The notes below the pieces were generated by a model. That model had not been told where the DNA came from. It saw only the letters and a program-made list of their open reading frames with translations, and did not search any database. From assembly GCA_015063185.1 (NCBI GenBank), contig SUSY01000013.1:1-41625 (forward strand): DNA of 41,625 bases, read 5' to 3'. Below, piece after piece: positions 1-8,599 of the stretch; within the stretch, counting starts at the first letter, position 1, and each line of letters begins with the position of its first letter. The DNA comes from Thermoplasmata archaeon. GTDB lineage: Archaea; Thermoplasmatota; Thermoplasmata; Methanomassiliicoccales; Methanomethylophilaceae. The position numbers and the translations under genes are program-made.

Positions 1-79
1 CTGTGTTCAGGAGACCCTGAACAGGGTCCTGGCCCACAACAGGTACAAGAACATCAGAGCCCAGATGTCGGAGGCCTAA
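1..79 (+). CDS. 3' end of an unidentified protein
   Basis: An open frame enters from the left edge (first full codon at base 2) and stops at TAA 77-79, giving the last 25 residues of a protein, ending in RAQMSEA. The stretch is rich in Arg, Asn and Gln and looks like a terminal helix. It is too short to assign to a family. The next gene starts about 65 bases downstream on the same strand. A TATA-like element (CTTAATCG, about 111-118) in that gap suggests a new transcription unit begins there. Confidence 0.6.
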   Translation, partial: CVQETLNRVLAHNRYKNIRAQMSEA

Positions 80-145
80 TTACCGAACACAGTTTTCCCT
101 ATGGAAACGGCTTAATCGTTGTTCCACATTCCACCTTCGATATCC

Positions 146-481
146 ATGTCCCTGTTCTCACGCAAGGTCGTATTGATTGAGGAGACATCGTTCCACATGG
201 GCGAGGTCGATTACACCAAGCATAGTCTGTATGATAATATCAGGTCCTATCCGATGGAGGTCAAGGCAGGCAAATCGCTCTATGTCAAGATCAGCTCCAC
301 CAACGGCGTGGACGTGTCCATCGTCGACAACAAGGGCTATAATGTGAAGTTCCAGGAACATGTCACTTCCGAGTCCGTTATGGGTCCGGTCCCTATCAAG
401 GAGAAGGGTACCATGGCACTGATCCTCGGTGTGTTCGCCGGTGACAGGACCGATGTGACCATGTCCGCTTGGATGGAATGA
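146..481 (+). CDS. small hypothetical protein, beta-sandwich-like
   Basis: This 111-residue protein is not assigned to a family. From about residue 35 it has alternating hydrophobic strands with the pattern EVKAGKSLYVKISSTNGVDV, which resembles GOLD-like beta-sandwich domains of archaeal envelope proteins. That resemblance is by eye only. There is no signal peptide or membrane segment. I chose ATG 146 over an in-frame TTG at 119 because the added residues look non-coding; neither has a strong ribosome binding site. It ends one base before the ATG of the next gene, a polytopic membrane protein, so the two are almost certainly co-transcribed and may work together at the membrane. Confidence 0.7.
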   Translation: MSLFSRKVVLIEETSFHMGEVDYTKHSLYDNIRSYPMEVKAGKSLYVKISSTNGVDVSIVDNKGYNVKFQEHVTSESVMGPVPIKEKGTMALILGVFAGDRTDVTMSAWME

Positions 482-482
482 T

Positions 483-1586
483 ATGGCGAGGCGTTGGTCT
501 ACGGGCAGACAGGCCATCATAAGCGAGAAGGATCATATACAGGTCCTCTCCAGTGTGGACAAGGCACTGTTGATCATCTTCGCCGCATCCTTCATCATCG
601 CTATACTGGGTCTTCAATTCGTGAGTCATTATGGCCTATCGATTTTCCTTTCAGCCATCATCGCATCCGCACCGTTGGCCATCGTAGGTGTCGGATATTG
701 TATCATCTACCATAGGAAGTTCGTTCTGGCACTCCTGTTGCTCCTCATATTGGCGATGCTACTGCTCAGTGTCGATATAAATTGGATACTGGCACTTTCC
801 ACGATATCCATCGGGCTCATCGGTATGGTGGCATTGGTGGCGGTATTCCAGAAGGCGATATTCTATCCTGTGGTCGCATCGATAGAGTATCTGAACATCA
901 AGTCGAAACTGAGACCTAGGGACCGTTTGGTCTCATTCCTGTTCAGTATCTCCGGTGATCTCGACACTCGTAACATCGAGATCGATCACAACCTCTCCCG
1001 TGCATCCGTTCCGTGGAGAGAGGTATGGTCCACCATGGGGCTGAGTTTCATGGCAGGGCTGTTCATCTGGATATACATCTCGATGAACCCATCATGGATG
1101 TCATTCGATTCATTCTCGAATGTGCCAGTATATCTGTTCTCATTGATGTTGTACATCCCGCTGATCGTCATGCCTTTCTCGATATTCATGTCGTTGAACG
1201 TCAGGATCTGTACCAAGTACAAGGATTTCAGAATCTACGATGGGGTCAGGATGACATTGTACAAGATGGTGGTCCCGATCCTCGCGGCATTCATCTATGT
1301 CTTGTTGGCCGTGAACAACAACGGTATCCAGGATGTGGTCTATTTCATCCTCCTCTCCGCATTCTTCAACCTCATCATCAACGTCCTTGCGTGTCTGATA
1401 TTCTACAAGAGGTTCGAAGGTCCCGTCATAAACGAGATACGTTCCAAGTGGTCCGTCTTCCGTCCGATATCCATGACGATGGTCATAGAGGATGAGAATC
1501 CGATGGTAAGAGAAAGTGTGCCAGATACACCGAGGAGGGACATGTCCGACCTCGGTGTGATGGAGTTTGGGGACTCAAAAGAGTGA
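483..1586 (+). CDS. polytopic membrane protein of unknown function
   Basis: This 367-residue protein has about eight to nine hydrophobic segments. Four lie between residues 25 and 130, followed by a soluble stretch at about 130-180 and a second group at about 185-325. A hydrophilic C-terminal tail of about 45 residues follows. I recognise no transporter signature and see no conserved charged motif inside the helices. Its ATG lies one base after the stop of the small beta-rich protein, which indicates translational coupling. Its last 12 bases overlap the end of the convergent minus-strand gene at 1575. A membrane scaffold or a simple transporter are both possible. Confidence 0.8.
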   Translation: MARRWSTGRQAIISEKDHIQVLSSVDKALLIIFAASFIIAILGLQFVSHYGLSIFLSAIIASAPLAIVGVGYCIIYHRKFVLALLLLLILAMLLLSVDINWILALSTISIGLIGMVALVAVFQKAIFYPVVASIEYLNIKSKLRPRDRLVSFLFSISGDLDTRNIEIDHNLSRASVPWREVWSTMGLSFMAGLFIWIYISMNPSWMSFDSFSNVPVYLFSLMLYIPLIVMPFSIFMSLNVRICTKYKDFRIYDGVRMTLYKMVVPILAAFIYVLLAVNNNGIQDVVYFILLSAFFNLIINVLACLIFYKRFEGPVINEIRSKWSVFRPISMTMVIEDENPMVRESVPDTPRRDMSDLGVMEFGDSKE

Positions 1587-2021
1587 GTCGTTACCGCGTC
1601 CGGGCTTGCAGAGCGAGTCCAGGATGGGCATGAAGATCTTTCCGGATCCGTATCCTTCGGTCCTGTTGTTTCCGATGAGTTCGGGCTCCTCGTCGGTCCT
1701 GACGTTGATGACACACTTCTGGTACTCTCCGTCGAGGGAGACGTAGAAGCGCTCCGAGTCCTGACGTGCGATGGCAAGGACGATGTCAGCCATGTACTGG
1801 ATGTCCTCGGGGGTTGTGGACTCGACGGGGCGGATGTTGAACCCATGGGTCTCTGTGGCACCATTGAATATGTGCATGATCTCGGATTCCTTGATGAGGT
1901 CGACGAACCTCTCTCCGTTCTCAACGGTGGGTGCGATCTCGATGAGCTGAGCCTTGAGGACTTCAGCGAATTCGAGGTACATCGCTTCCTTCCCAAGGAT
2001 CCTCCAAACGTTTTCTGCCAT
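1575..2021 (-). CDS. hypothetical protein, about 148 residues
   Basis: This is a soluble, acidic protein that I do not recognise. It begins with a helical N-terminus (about 1-45) and then has mixed alpha/beta sequence with the segments GFNIRPVEST and GSGKIFMPILDSL. There are no metal-binding cysteines or membrane segments. The start is uncertain. ATG at 2021 is used, but a GTG at 2042 directly follows an AGGTG element and adds seven residues. Its promoter region is shared, divergently, with trpS. The 3' end overlaps the convergent membrane-protein gene by 12 bases. Confidence 0.65.
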   Translation of the reverse strand: MAENVWRILGKEAMYLEFAEVLKAQLIEIAPTVENGERFVDLIKESEIMHIFNGATETHGFNIRPVESTTPEDIQYMADIVLAIARQDSERFYVSLDGEYQKCVINVRTDEEPELIGNNRTEGYGSGKIFMPILDSLCKPGRGNDSLF

Positions 2022-2082
2022 GGACTGGGTATTGTCCCACACCTAGTTATAGGTAATTATCCGTCGCATGCGCGCGCATACG

Positions 2083-2090
2083 TATTTAAG
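2083..2090 (+). promoter_or_regulatory. TATA box for trpS-pheS
   Basis: TATTTAAG lies about 38 bases before the trpS ATG. An archaeal initiation site 24-26 bases downstream would give a leader of roughly 10-15 nt. The sequence between here and 2042 must also hold the promoter of the divergent minus-strand gene. Confidence 0.6.
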
Positions 2091-2123
2091 GGATGTGTCA
2101 ATCTCCATTCCGAGCTGAGTCAT

Positions 2124-3245
2124 ATGGCAGACGAATTCACGGTCACACCCTGGGAGGTCACAGGGGATATCGATTACGACCTCCTTCAGAAGAAGTTCGG
2201 TACCACACCTTTGGATGACGCATTGGTACAGAGGCTTTCCAAGTACGGAGAGGTCCACCCTATGATCAGGAGGGGCATCTTCTATTCCCACAGGGATCTG
2301 AACGTGATTCTCGACGAGTATGACAAGGGCAATACATTCATGCTGTACACCGGCAGGGGCCCATCCGGAAACACCCACCTGGGTCACATGATGCCCTGGA
2401 TATTCAACAAGTGGGTCCAGGACACGTTCGATGTGCCAATGTACTTCCAGATGACCGATGACGAGAAGTTCCTCTTCAAGGACCTCACGCTCCACGACAC
2501 CGGCAACATGGCCTACGAGAACGCATTGGACTTCATCGCATTGGGATTTGATCCAGAGAAGACCAAGATCATCGTGGACACCAAGTGTATGCACAAGCTC
2601 TATCCTATCGCGTTGAAGGTCGCGAAGAAGATCACGTTCTCCACCGCAAAGGCGATATTCGGTTTCGAGAACTCCACCAATATCGGTCAGATCTTCTTCA
2701 CTGCGATTCAGGCGGCACCCGCGTTCCTTGGCACGGAGGAGTATGGTAAACAGATCCCTACGTTGATCCCCTGTGGTATCGATCAGGATCCCCACTTCAG
2801 GGCATGCAGGGATGTCGCACCGGGATTGAACTATCCCAAGCCGGCCACGATGTACTGCAAGATGTTCCCCGGACTCAGCGGTGCGGACAAGATGTCGTCG
2901 TCGGACGAGAATGCCACGATCTACACCACCGACACCCCCAAGGCCGTCAAGAAGAAGGTCGGACGTGCATTCACAGGAGGCAGGACCACCGTCGAGGAAC
3001 AGAGGGCGGAGGGTGGAAACCCCGAGGTCTGTGCCGTTTTCAAGTACAACTACTATATGTTCGAGAAGGACGACGAGAAGCTCGAGGAGATGGCACGTAA
3101 ATGCCGCAACGGAGAGATCCTCTGCGGAGAGTGTAAGATGTGCCTCACCGAGAAGATCAACGTCTTCCTCGAGGAGCATCAGGCAAAGAGAGAGGAGGCC
3201 AAGGAGATCATCGATTCGATGGCCTTCGACGGTTTCAAATGGTGA
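2124..3245 (+). CDS. trpS: tryptophanyl-tRNA synthetase
   Basis: It charges tRNA-Trp with tryptophan in the cytoplasm. This is a class Ic synthetase of the archaeal/eukaryotic type. At 373 residues it is close to the usual length for archaeal enzymes. The HIGH motif is THLGH (residues 84-88, preceded by GPSGN). The second nucleotide-binding motif is KMSSS (256-260). The segment CGIDQDPHFRACRD just upstream is typical of the family. Longer in-frame starts exist, but ATG 2124 lies 34 bases after a TATA box and gives a normal N-terminus. pheS follows after five bases, so two aromatic amino acid synthetases share an operon. This fits the aromatic biosynthesis genes further along. Confidence 0.97.
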   Translation: MADEFTVTPWEVTGDIDYDLLQKKFGTTPLDDALVQRLSKYGEVHPMIRRGIFYSHRDLNVILDEYDKGNTFMLYTGRGPSGNTHLGHMMPWIFNKWVQDTFDVPMYFQMTDDEKFLFKDLTLHDTGNMAYENALDFIALGFDPEKTKIIVDTKCMHKLYPIALKVAKKITFSTAKAIFGFENSTNIGQIFFTAIQAAPAFLGTEEYGKQIPTLIPCGIDQDPHFRACRDVAPGLNYPKPATMYCKMFPGLSGADKMSSSDENATIYTTDTPKAVKKKVGRAFTGGRTTVEEQRAEGGNPEVCAVFKYNYYMFEKDDEKLEEMARKCRNGEILCGECKMCLTEKINVFLEEHQAKREEAKEIIDSMAFDGFKW

Positions 3246-3250
3246 GTCAA

Positions 3251-4771
3251 ATGAGCATATCCGAGATCATAGAGGGTCTTAGCTACAATGAGAGAAGGTT
3301 ACTGTTGGCACTCGAGTCCGCAGGTGATGGTCCGTCCCCTGCCGAACTCGTCTCCAAAGGCGGTTTCGAACTCGAGGTCGAGGTCATGGGTGCAGCATCC
3401 TGGCTCGCGTCCAAGGGTCTTGTGGTCATAGATGAGGACGTTTCCAAGTTCTTCGTCGTGGCCGATACGACCGTGGTGGAGAACGGGCTTCCCGAGAGGA
3501 AGGCCATCAAGGCCATCGATGCGGCCGGCGGGAAGATGGATATGTCGGCCTTTGCCGAGGCACTGCCCGATGGGGAGGACAAGATCGCCGTCGGATGGCT
3601 CAAGAGGAAGAAGCTCGCGGACATCGTCAAGGACGGCGATGCGAAGGTCCTCGTACTCACCGATCTCGGAAAGGACATGCTCGCCGGAAGGATGGAGGAC
3701 GAGGCCCTCCTCGAGAGGATGGCACAGGGTCCACTTCCGGAGGCTGATGCGGATGCACGTATCATCAAGGATCTCAAAGGCCGTCAGGGAATGATCGCCG
3801 AGGAGATCGTGACTAAGAGAGCGATCTCGCTGACGGATCTCGGAAAGGAGGCGTTGGCACAGGGCATCGAGATCAAGGAGGAGACGGTACAGGTCACCGA
3901 CAACCTCATCCAGAGCGGAAAGTGGAAGGATGTGGAGTTCAGGAAGTTCGATGTACAGACATTCGCTCCCGCGTACTATCCTGCGAAGAAACATCCTCTT
4001 TCCCGTCTTGCTGCGGATGTCAGGAAGCTCTTCACCGACATGGGATTCACCGAGTTCGATGGGGAGTACGTCCACCCTGCATTCTGGGATCTGGATGTGC
4101 TCTTCGTCCCCCAGGACCACCCTGCAAGGGACCTTCAGGATACATTCTACCTCGAGGATCCCAAGAGGATCCCCGTTGAGGACGACAAGCTTGTCGAGAC
4201 CATCAAGAACATCCACGAGAACGGTGGGGACACCGGTTCCACCGGATGGGGTGGAAAGTGGTCCAGGGAGTTCGCTGAACAGGGTATGCTCAGGACACAC
4301 ACCACGGTCAATTCGATCATCTCCATCGCCAAGGATCCTAAGGTACCTTCAAAGGTCTTCTCGCTCTCGAGGATCTTCAGGAAGGAGTCCATCGACGCCA
4401 CGCACCTTCCGGAATTCACTCAGATCGAAGGATACATCATCGATGAGAACGCAAACTTCGACATGTTGATCTCCATCATCAGGGAGTTCTACTCCAAGAT
4501 GGGATTCGATCAGATCAGGATCAGGCCCGCATACTTCCCCTACACCGAACCCTCTCTGGAGTTGGAGGTCTTCTTCAACGGAAAGTGGATGGAGCTTGGA
4601 GGTGCGGGAATCTTCAGGAAGGAGGTAGTCGAACCCTTCGGTGTCGATAAGCCAGTCCTTGCATGGGGATTCGGATTCGAGAGGTTGGCCATGTTGAAGT
4701 GGGGAATCACGGACATCCGTGAGCTCTACATCTCCGACATGGACCTTCTCAAGAAGAACCGCGTCATTTGA
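3251..4771 (+). CDS. pheS: phenylalanyl-tRNA synthetase alpha subunit
   Basis: This is the catalytic alpha chain of the heterotetrameric class II enzyme that charges tRNA-Phe. It has 506 residues, as expected for an archaeal PheS. The N-terminal ~220 residues are winged-helix-like domains that bind tRNA. The catalytic core starts near residue 245 (HPLSRLAADVRKL, motif 1 region). Motif 2 follows, with LRTHTT at 347-352. Motif 3 is GFGFERLAML near residue 480. ATG 3251 is chosen; an in-frame ATG at 3239 would overlap trpS. The beta subunit gene pheT is not adjacent and is not in the window. The stop overlaps the convergent gene by eight bases. Confidence 0.97.
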   Translation: MSISEIIEGLSYNERRLLLALESAGDGPSPAELVSKGGFELEVEVMGAASWLASKGLVVIDEDVSKFFVVADTTVVENGLPERKAIKAIDAAGGKMDMSAFAEALPDGEDKIAVGWLKRKKLADIVKDGDAKVLVLTDLGKDMLAGRMEDEALLERMAQGPLPEADADARIIKDLKGRQGMIAEEIVTKRAISLTDLGKEALAQGIEIKEETVQVTDNLIQSGKWKDVEFRKFDVQTFAPAYYPAKKHPLSRLAADVRKLFTDMGFTEFDGEYVHPAFWDLDVLFVPQDHPARDLQDTFYLEDPKRIPVEDDKLVETIKNIHENGGDTGSTGWGGKWSREFAEQGMLRTHTTVNSIISIAKDPKVPSKVFSLSRIFRKESIDATHLPEFTQIEGYIIDENANFDMLISIIREFYSKMGFDQIRIRPAYFPYTEPSLELEVFFNGKWMELGGAGIFRKEVVEPFGVDKPVLAWGFGFERLAMLKWGITDIRELYISDMDLLKKNRVI

Positions 4772-6080
4772 ACAGGTCCCTGTAACCATTATCCTTGGCC
4801 AGGGACTTGACGAGGGCCTTACCTCTTCCATCTATGGAGGAGTAGGCCTTCTCCAACATCTTCACCAGGTATGAATCCGAAGGAGGGTTTTCCGGGACAC
4901 AGTCCCAGACTCCTACGGATGCATCCTTGTCCCCTCTGATCATGAGGTTGAGTTTCGCTGTCTCGTAGTACTTACGGAACACTGCGACTGCGTTGGAACG
5001 AGGGATGTCCTTGATATCGTCTATGGCCTTGGCAGCCATATCGTATTCCTTCATATCGATGAGGACATCCGCCAGGGTCAGTTTCGCGAGCGCACTGTTG
5101 CTGTCAAGGATCGGGCGCATGTACTTCTCGGCCTCGTCCCTCAGCCCCCTCAGCATGTAGGTCTCCGCGAGGTATGCGTAACCGTCCGCATCCCCGCGCA
5201 ACTCGTCATCGGTGCCTTCAAAAACGATAGTGCCAGCAAGTCTCTCAGCGGTCTCTCTGGCCACCTTGTAGTCCGCAAGGTTGATGGCGATCTCGCATGT
5301 GAGTGCCAGTACATCGAGGATGTTCTTCTCGGGAGGTGTGGTGGCCGTCAACAGTGCATCGAGGAACTCCCTGTCGTCGATGTACATGAGGCTGTACACA
5401 TCGGCCGAGATCGCTCTGCAGGCTTCCGATTTCCTTCCCGCCATCAGGAGGTGGTAGATCCTCTCCGAGTGTCTGAACGCCTCGTCATATCCCCTTAGGT
5501 CTGTGTAGTTCTCCAACCATTGGTCTGCAGCGAAGCTGTGCCAGGATCTAGATTCTTCAGGGAACGCGTTGAGGAACTTGGACCTGACATCCTTGTGGAT
5601 TACGGTAGTACCAGACGCATCCGCGGGGATGATGGAACGTTCATGCGGTTCGAAGATGTCCAACGGGACCGGTACTCTGAACGCACAGGCACAACCGAGG
5701 GCCCTCTTGTCCTTATCGGTCATCCTGTCCATTGCATCCAGGGGATTCTGGCTCTTCAGATCAAGGAGTGTCCTGACATCTATTCCGGCCTTGTCGGCCT
5801 TGTCCTGGACCTCCGCAGCGGCCCTCAATCCTTCGGGGTTGAGATAGTAGACGTACCTCTTCACCTTCCCGCCCTTCACATGTGCCTGATACTCTGTGAT
5901 TCTTTCCTTGTTCCTGAGTTTCTTCAGTTCCAATGATGCGTGCGCTCTGGAGATGCATAATGTGGTGGCTATACCATCCTGTGTGAGTTCCCATGGGATG
6001 TTGTAGATCTCGTTCTGATCCAGCGATCTGTATCTGTAAAGATGCAGCAGAAGCCTTTCTCCGATGGTGAAGTCGGTCAT
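4764..6080 (-). CDS. winged-helix protein with helical (TPR-like) repeats
   Basis: This 438-residue cytoplasmic protein has two parts. Residues 1 to about 75 form a MarR-like winged helix-turn-helix: LCISRAHASLELKKLR is the recognition segment and VKRYVYYLNPEGL the wing. From about residue 150 the chain is all-helical, with repeated patterns such as YLAETYMLRGLRDEAEKY that look like TPR or similar repeats. This suggests a DNA-bound regulator with a protein- or ligand-sensing arm, but no target is evident. ATG 6080 is about 28 bases from a TATA box on the minus strand, so the mRNA is probably leaderless. The longer upstream frame lies beyond that promoter and is excluded. The gene is divergent from gins51. 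Confidence 0.8.
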   Translation of the reverse strand: MTDFTIGERLLLHLYRYRSLDQNEIYNIPWELTQDGIATTLCISRAHASLELKKLRNKERITEYQAHVKGGKVKRYVYYLNPEGLRAAAEVQDKADKAGIDVRTLLDLKSQNPLDAMDRMTDKDKRALGCACAFRVPVPLDIFEPHERSIIPADASGTTVIHKDVRSKFLNAFPEESRSWHSFAADQWLENYTDLRGYDEAFRHSERIYHLLMAGRKSEACRAISADVYSLMYIDDREFLDALLTATTPPEKNILDVLALTCEIAINLADYKVARETAERLAGTIVFEGTDDELRGDADGYAYLAETYMLRGLRDEAEKYMRPILDSNSALAKLTLADVLIDMKEYDMAAKAIDDIKDIPRSNAVAVFRKYYETAKLNLMIRGDKDASVGVWDCVPENPPSDSYLVKMLEKAYSSIDGRGKALVKSLAKDNGYRDLFK

Positions 6081-6103
6081 CGTATGAAGCACGGGGTTGA
6101 GGT

Positions 6104-6112
6104 GATTTATAC
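6104..6112 (-). promoter_or_regulatory. TATA box of the winged-helix gene
   Basis: Read on the minus strand the element is GTATAAATC, centred about 28 bases before the ATG at 6080. Transcription should therefore start at or next to the start codon. Confidence 0.6.
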
Positions 6113-6146
6113 GTTGCTCGTGTCGATTGGGCCTTTGCGGTAGGCT

Positions 6147-6154
6147 CTTATACG
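6147..6154 (+). promoter_or_regulatory. TATA box of gins51
   Basis: CTTATACG is centred about 25 bases before the GTG at 6175. This supports a leaderless transcript and argues against a TTG start at 6127, which lies upstream of the promoter. Confidence 0.55.
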
Positions 6155-6174
6155 CACGCTTGATAACCACGTCC

Positions 6175-7140
6175 GTGATTGGGGACACCGTCGATTCGGA
6201 CTTTACATACGAGGAGCTCTCATCCATAGTCAGAAGGGAGAAATCCTCCGGTTCGCTCTCAGAGGTCAGATTGGACCTCTATCCTGCCATGTTGCGTCTT
6301 CTGGACAAGCAGAGCAGGGAGTGTGAGAGACAGATCGGGATCGATATAGGTTCCCTGGCATCCGCAGCAGCCAACGAGCGTAGGAAGAAGATCCATCAGT
6401 CCATCAAGTTGGTCGTCGAACATAGGATGAGCAAGGTGGCCGCTTTGGCCATAAGGACGGCTATGGGTTGTGTGAACTCCACGGAGAACCTTCCTCCGGA
6501 AGAGAAGCAGTACTTCGAATCCGTTCTTGCGGCCTCCAGGATGCATTGGGGCAATACGGAGCGCAAGAAGAAGAACGTGGTCCTCATGGATCTCGAATCT
6601 GTCTCCAGGCCTGTGTCTGAACCTACCGTACCAAATGTGCCAGTTCAGGAGACCCGTGTGGAATCGGTATCCGCTGAGAGCCTCAAGGACATGCCTATCA
6701 TCCCCGATGACGAGATGGAGATGGATATGGGTGACATCGATTTCCCGGAGGATTTCTCGGAGTTCCCCGAGTCGGAGGTCGTTCCCGATGCCGAGGTACA
6801 GTCTGAGGATGTGCCAGTAGTTAAGGAGACTGCAGAGGTCCCTAAGGTGGATACGGATGTGCCAGTCAACGATGTGCAGGAGTCCGTGACCGTAACGGAG
6901 TCCAAGGATGTACCAGCTTCCGAGCCCATGGATGTACTTGAACCGGGTGAGGTCGATGTGTTTGTCGATGATGAGGAGTTCGATGACAATTCCTTCCTTA
7001 CGATCCATGTGATCGAAGATATCCCCGAGTTCGTAGGCCCTACCCGTGATTACAGGCTCAGAAAGGATGATGTGGTCAGGATGCCGGCAGGTATGGCCAC
7101 GGTCCTGATAAACAGGAAGATGGCCGTCAAACTGTTCTGA
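6175..7140 (+). CDS. GINS complex subunit, Gins51 type
   Basis: Gins51 is part of the GINS complex, which joins the MCM helicase and the GAN/RecJ-like protein at the archaeal replication fork. The protein has 321 residues. The helical A domain covers about residues 1-135. The small B domain forms the C-terminus (about 278-321), with FVGPTRDYRLRKDDVVRMP and a hydrophobic end NRKMAVKLF. This A-then-B order defines the Gins51/Sld5-Psf1 class. An unusually long acidic linker of about 140 residues separates the domains and contains repeated Val-Pro-Val/Ala steps. GTG 6175 is 25 bases after a TATA box, so the message is probably leaderless. Confidence 0.88.
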   Translation: MIGDTVDSDFTYEELSSIVRREKSSGSLSEVRLDLYPAMLRLLDKQSRECERQIGIDIGSLASAAANERRKKIHQSIKLVVEHRMSKVAALAIRTAMGCVNSTENLPPEEKQYFESVLAASRMHWGNTERKKKNVVLMDLESVSRPVSEPTVPNVPVQETRVESVSAESLKDMPIIPDDEMEMDMGDIDFPEDFSEFPESEVVPDAEVQSEDVPVVKETAEVPKVDTDVPVNDVQESVTVTESKDVPASEPMDVLEPGEVDVFVDDEEFDDNSFLTIHVIEDIPEFVGPTRDYRLRKDDVVRMPAGMATVLINRKMAVKLF

Positions 7141-7141
7141 A

Positions 7142-7906
7142 TCAGATCTTCAATGCCCTGGTGTCATCCAGGTTGCAGTCCAGACAGTCCAATGCCGCCC
7201 TGCGTATGCCGGACGTTTCGGATACGGTGTCCTTTGCCAGGTCTGGGTCATTGTTCTTCTTACTCAGATGTCCTAGGAACACCCTCTGTCCGGGACGGAT
7301 GCACATGAGCGCATCCCCGCATTGGTAGTTGGAAAGGTGTCCGGAATCCTCGCTGGCTATGCGCCTCTTGAGGTATTCGGGATACAATGGATTGTTCCTC
7401 AGTCTCTGGGGGTCGTAGTTGGATTCCAGTACAATGAGGTCCGAATCGCATATGGCCTGTTTGATCCCCATGTTTATTGATCCGGTGTCTGTGGCGATGA
7501 ACGCACTTCTGTCACCGGATGAGAATCTGAAGCATACCGGGTCCGCCGCATCATGTCTTGTGGGCAATGGGAGGATATCTATGTCGCCGACGGAGAATCC
7601 TCTTCCTCTTTCGATTTCGGAGAATTCCACCTTCCCGATATGATGGGACATGCCCAGATATGTGCCCATCGTGGACATCACGGGACACTTGAACTTCCTG
7701 GCAGCGGTACCAACGCCCTTGATATGATCGCTGTGCTCATGGGTGACCAGTATGCACTCGATCTCTTCCGGCATGATGCCGTTGATGTTCATTTGTTCGA
7801 CGAGGTGCTTGTACGTCATACCTTGGTCGAGCATGATGGTATGCTCTCCGGACCTGATGACGTAACAGTTTCCGTCGCTGCCACTGGCAAGGACGTGTAC
7901 TTCCAT
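7142..7906 (-). CDS. metallo-beta-lactamase fold hydrolase, YycJ/WalJ-like
   Basis: This 254-residue cytoplasmic hydrolase has a complete two-metal site. The motif THEHSDH is at 55-61, a metal-bridging Asp is in ATDTGS, and later histidines appear in RHDA and LGHLS. The LASGSDGNCYVI start and the overall length match the YycJ/WalJ branch, whose members are linked to nuclease or DNA-repair roles. The substrate here cannot be told from sequence. It follows the CBS-domain gene by five bases on the same strand, so they form a two-gene operon. Its stop is one base from the stop of the convergent gins51. Confidence 0.88.
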   Translation of the reverse strand: MEVHVLASGSDGNCYVIRSGEHTIMLDQGMTYKHLVEQMNINGIMPEEIECILVTHEHSDHIKGVGTAARKFKCPVMSTMGTYLGMSHHIGKVEFSEIERGRGFSVGDIDILPLPTRHDAADPVCFRFSSGDRSAFIATDTGSINMGIKQAICDSDLIVLESNYDPQRLRNNPLYPEYLKRRIASEDSGHLSNYQCGDALMCIRPGQRVFLGHLSKKNNDPDLAKDTVSETSGIRRAALDCLDCNLDDTRALKI

Positions 7907-7911
7907 GGGAC

Positions 7912-8394
7912 TCAGATCTTTCTCTTGTAGATCGAGAAGATGATGTCTCCTCTGGTGACGATACCGACCAACACTCCCTTCTCGAGGACAGGTACGCGGT
8001 TGACGTCCTTGTCGATCATGAGACGGAGAACGTCGATGATCTCCGCATTGGGTGTGGTGGTGATGATGTCACGGATCATGATGTCCGAGACCTTGATCTT
8101 GGAGATCTTGTCCGCAGCCGCCTTGAGTTGGGGGTCATCGATGTTGGCATCCATGGGGAATGCAAGAAGATGCAGTACAGGATTCTCCACGTTGAGGCTC
8201 TCCTCATGTTCCATGATGACCTTGAGGATATCGCATTCGCTGAGGATACCGATGAGGCGACAGTCATCATCGACGACAGGTGCTCCGGAGAGGTTGTCGA
8301 CGGCGAGTGTGATAGTTGCATCCTTCAGTGTATCCGTTCCGAGGAGTGAGATGACCTGGGTGGTCATGATGTCCCTGACTTTCAACTGACCCAT
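7912..8394 (-). CDS. CBS-domain pair protein
   Basis: This 160-residue protein consists of two CBS motifs (about 8-62 and 97-155), each with a typical hydrophobic-strand ending: GAPVVDDDCRLIGILSECDIL and VNRVPVLEKGVLVGIVTRGDI. Such stand-alone Bateman modules bind adenosine nucleotides or S-adenosylmethionine and regulate partner proteins. The ligand is not predictable here. It is the first gene of a two-gene operon with the metallo-beta-lactamase protein, which is its likely partner. A TATA-like CTATAATAA on the minus strand (about 8415-8425) gives a short leader. Confidence 0.9.
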   Translation of the reverse strand: MGQLKVRDIMTTQVISLLGTDTLKDATITLAVDNLSGAPVVDDDCRLIGILSECDILKVIMEHEESLNVENPVLHLLAFPMDANIDDPQLKAAADKISKIKVSDIMIRDIITTTPNAEIIDVLRLMIDKDVNRVPVLEKGVLVGIVTRGDIIFSIYKRKI

Positions 8395-8599
8395 GAATCA
8401 TCAGATGGTGACCTTGGTTATTATAGTTGTGCGTTCATCCATTCGGGATTACACGACTACTATATCCTACGTTCCGAGTGCTGGCTCTTTCGATCGATGA
8501 CCTTCCATTACTGTACAATTCGCATATCGTACATACATTTCTTATTTTTATGATATATCTTATTAGATTAATCATAAATAATATATGTGCTGGCTTCGA

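Noticed and set aside
6127..6174. N-terminal extension of Gins51 from TTG 6127
   Set aside because: It would start upstream of the TATA box that fits GTG 6175, and the added residues do not look like a GINS N-terminus.
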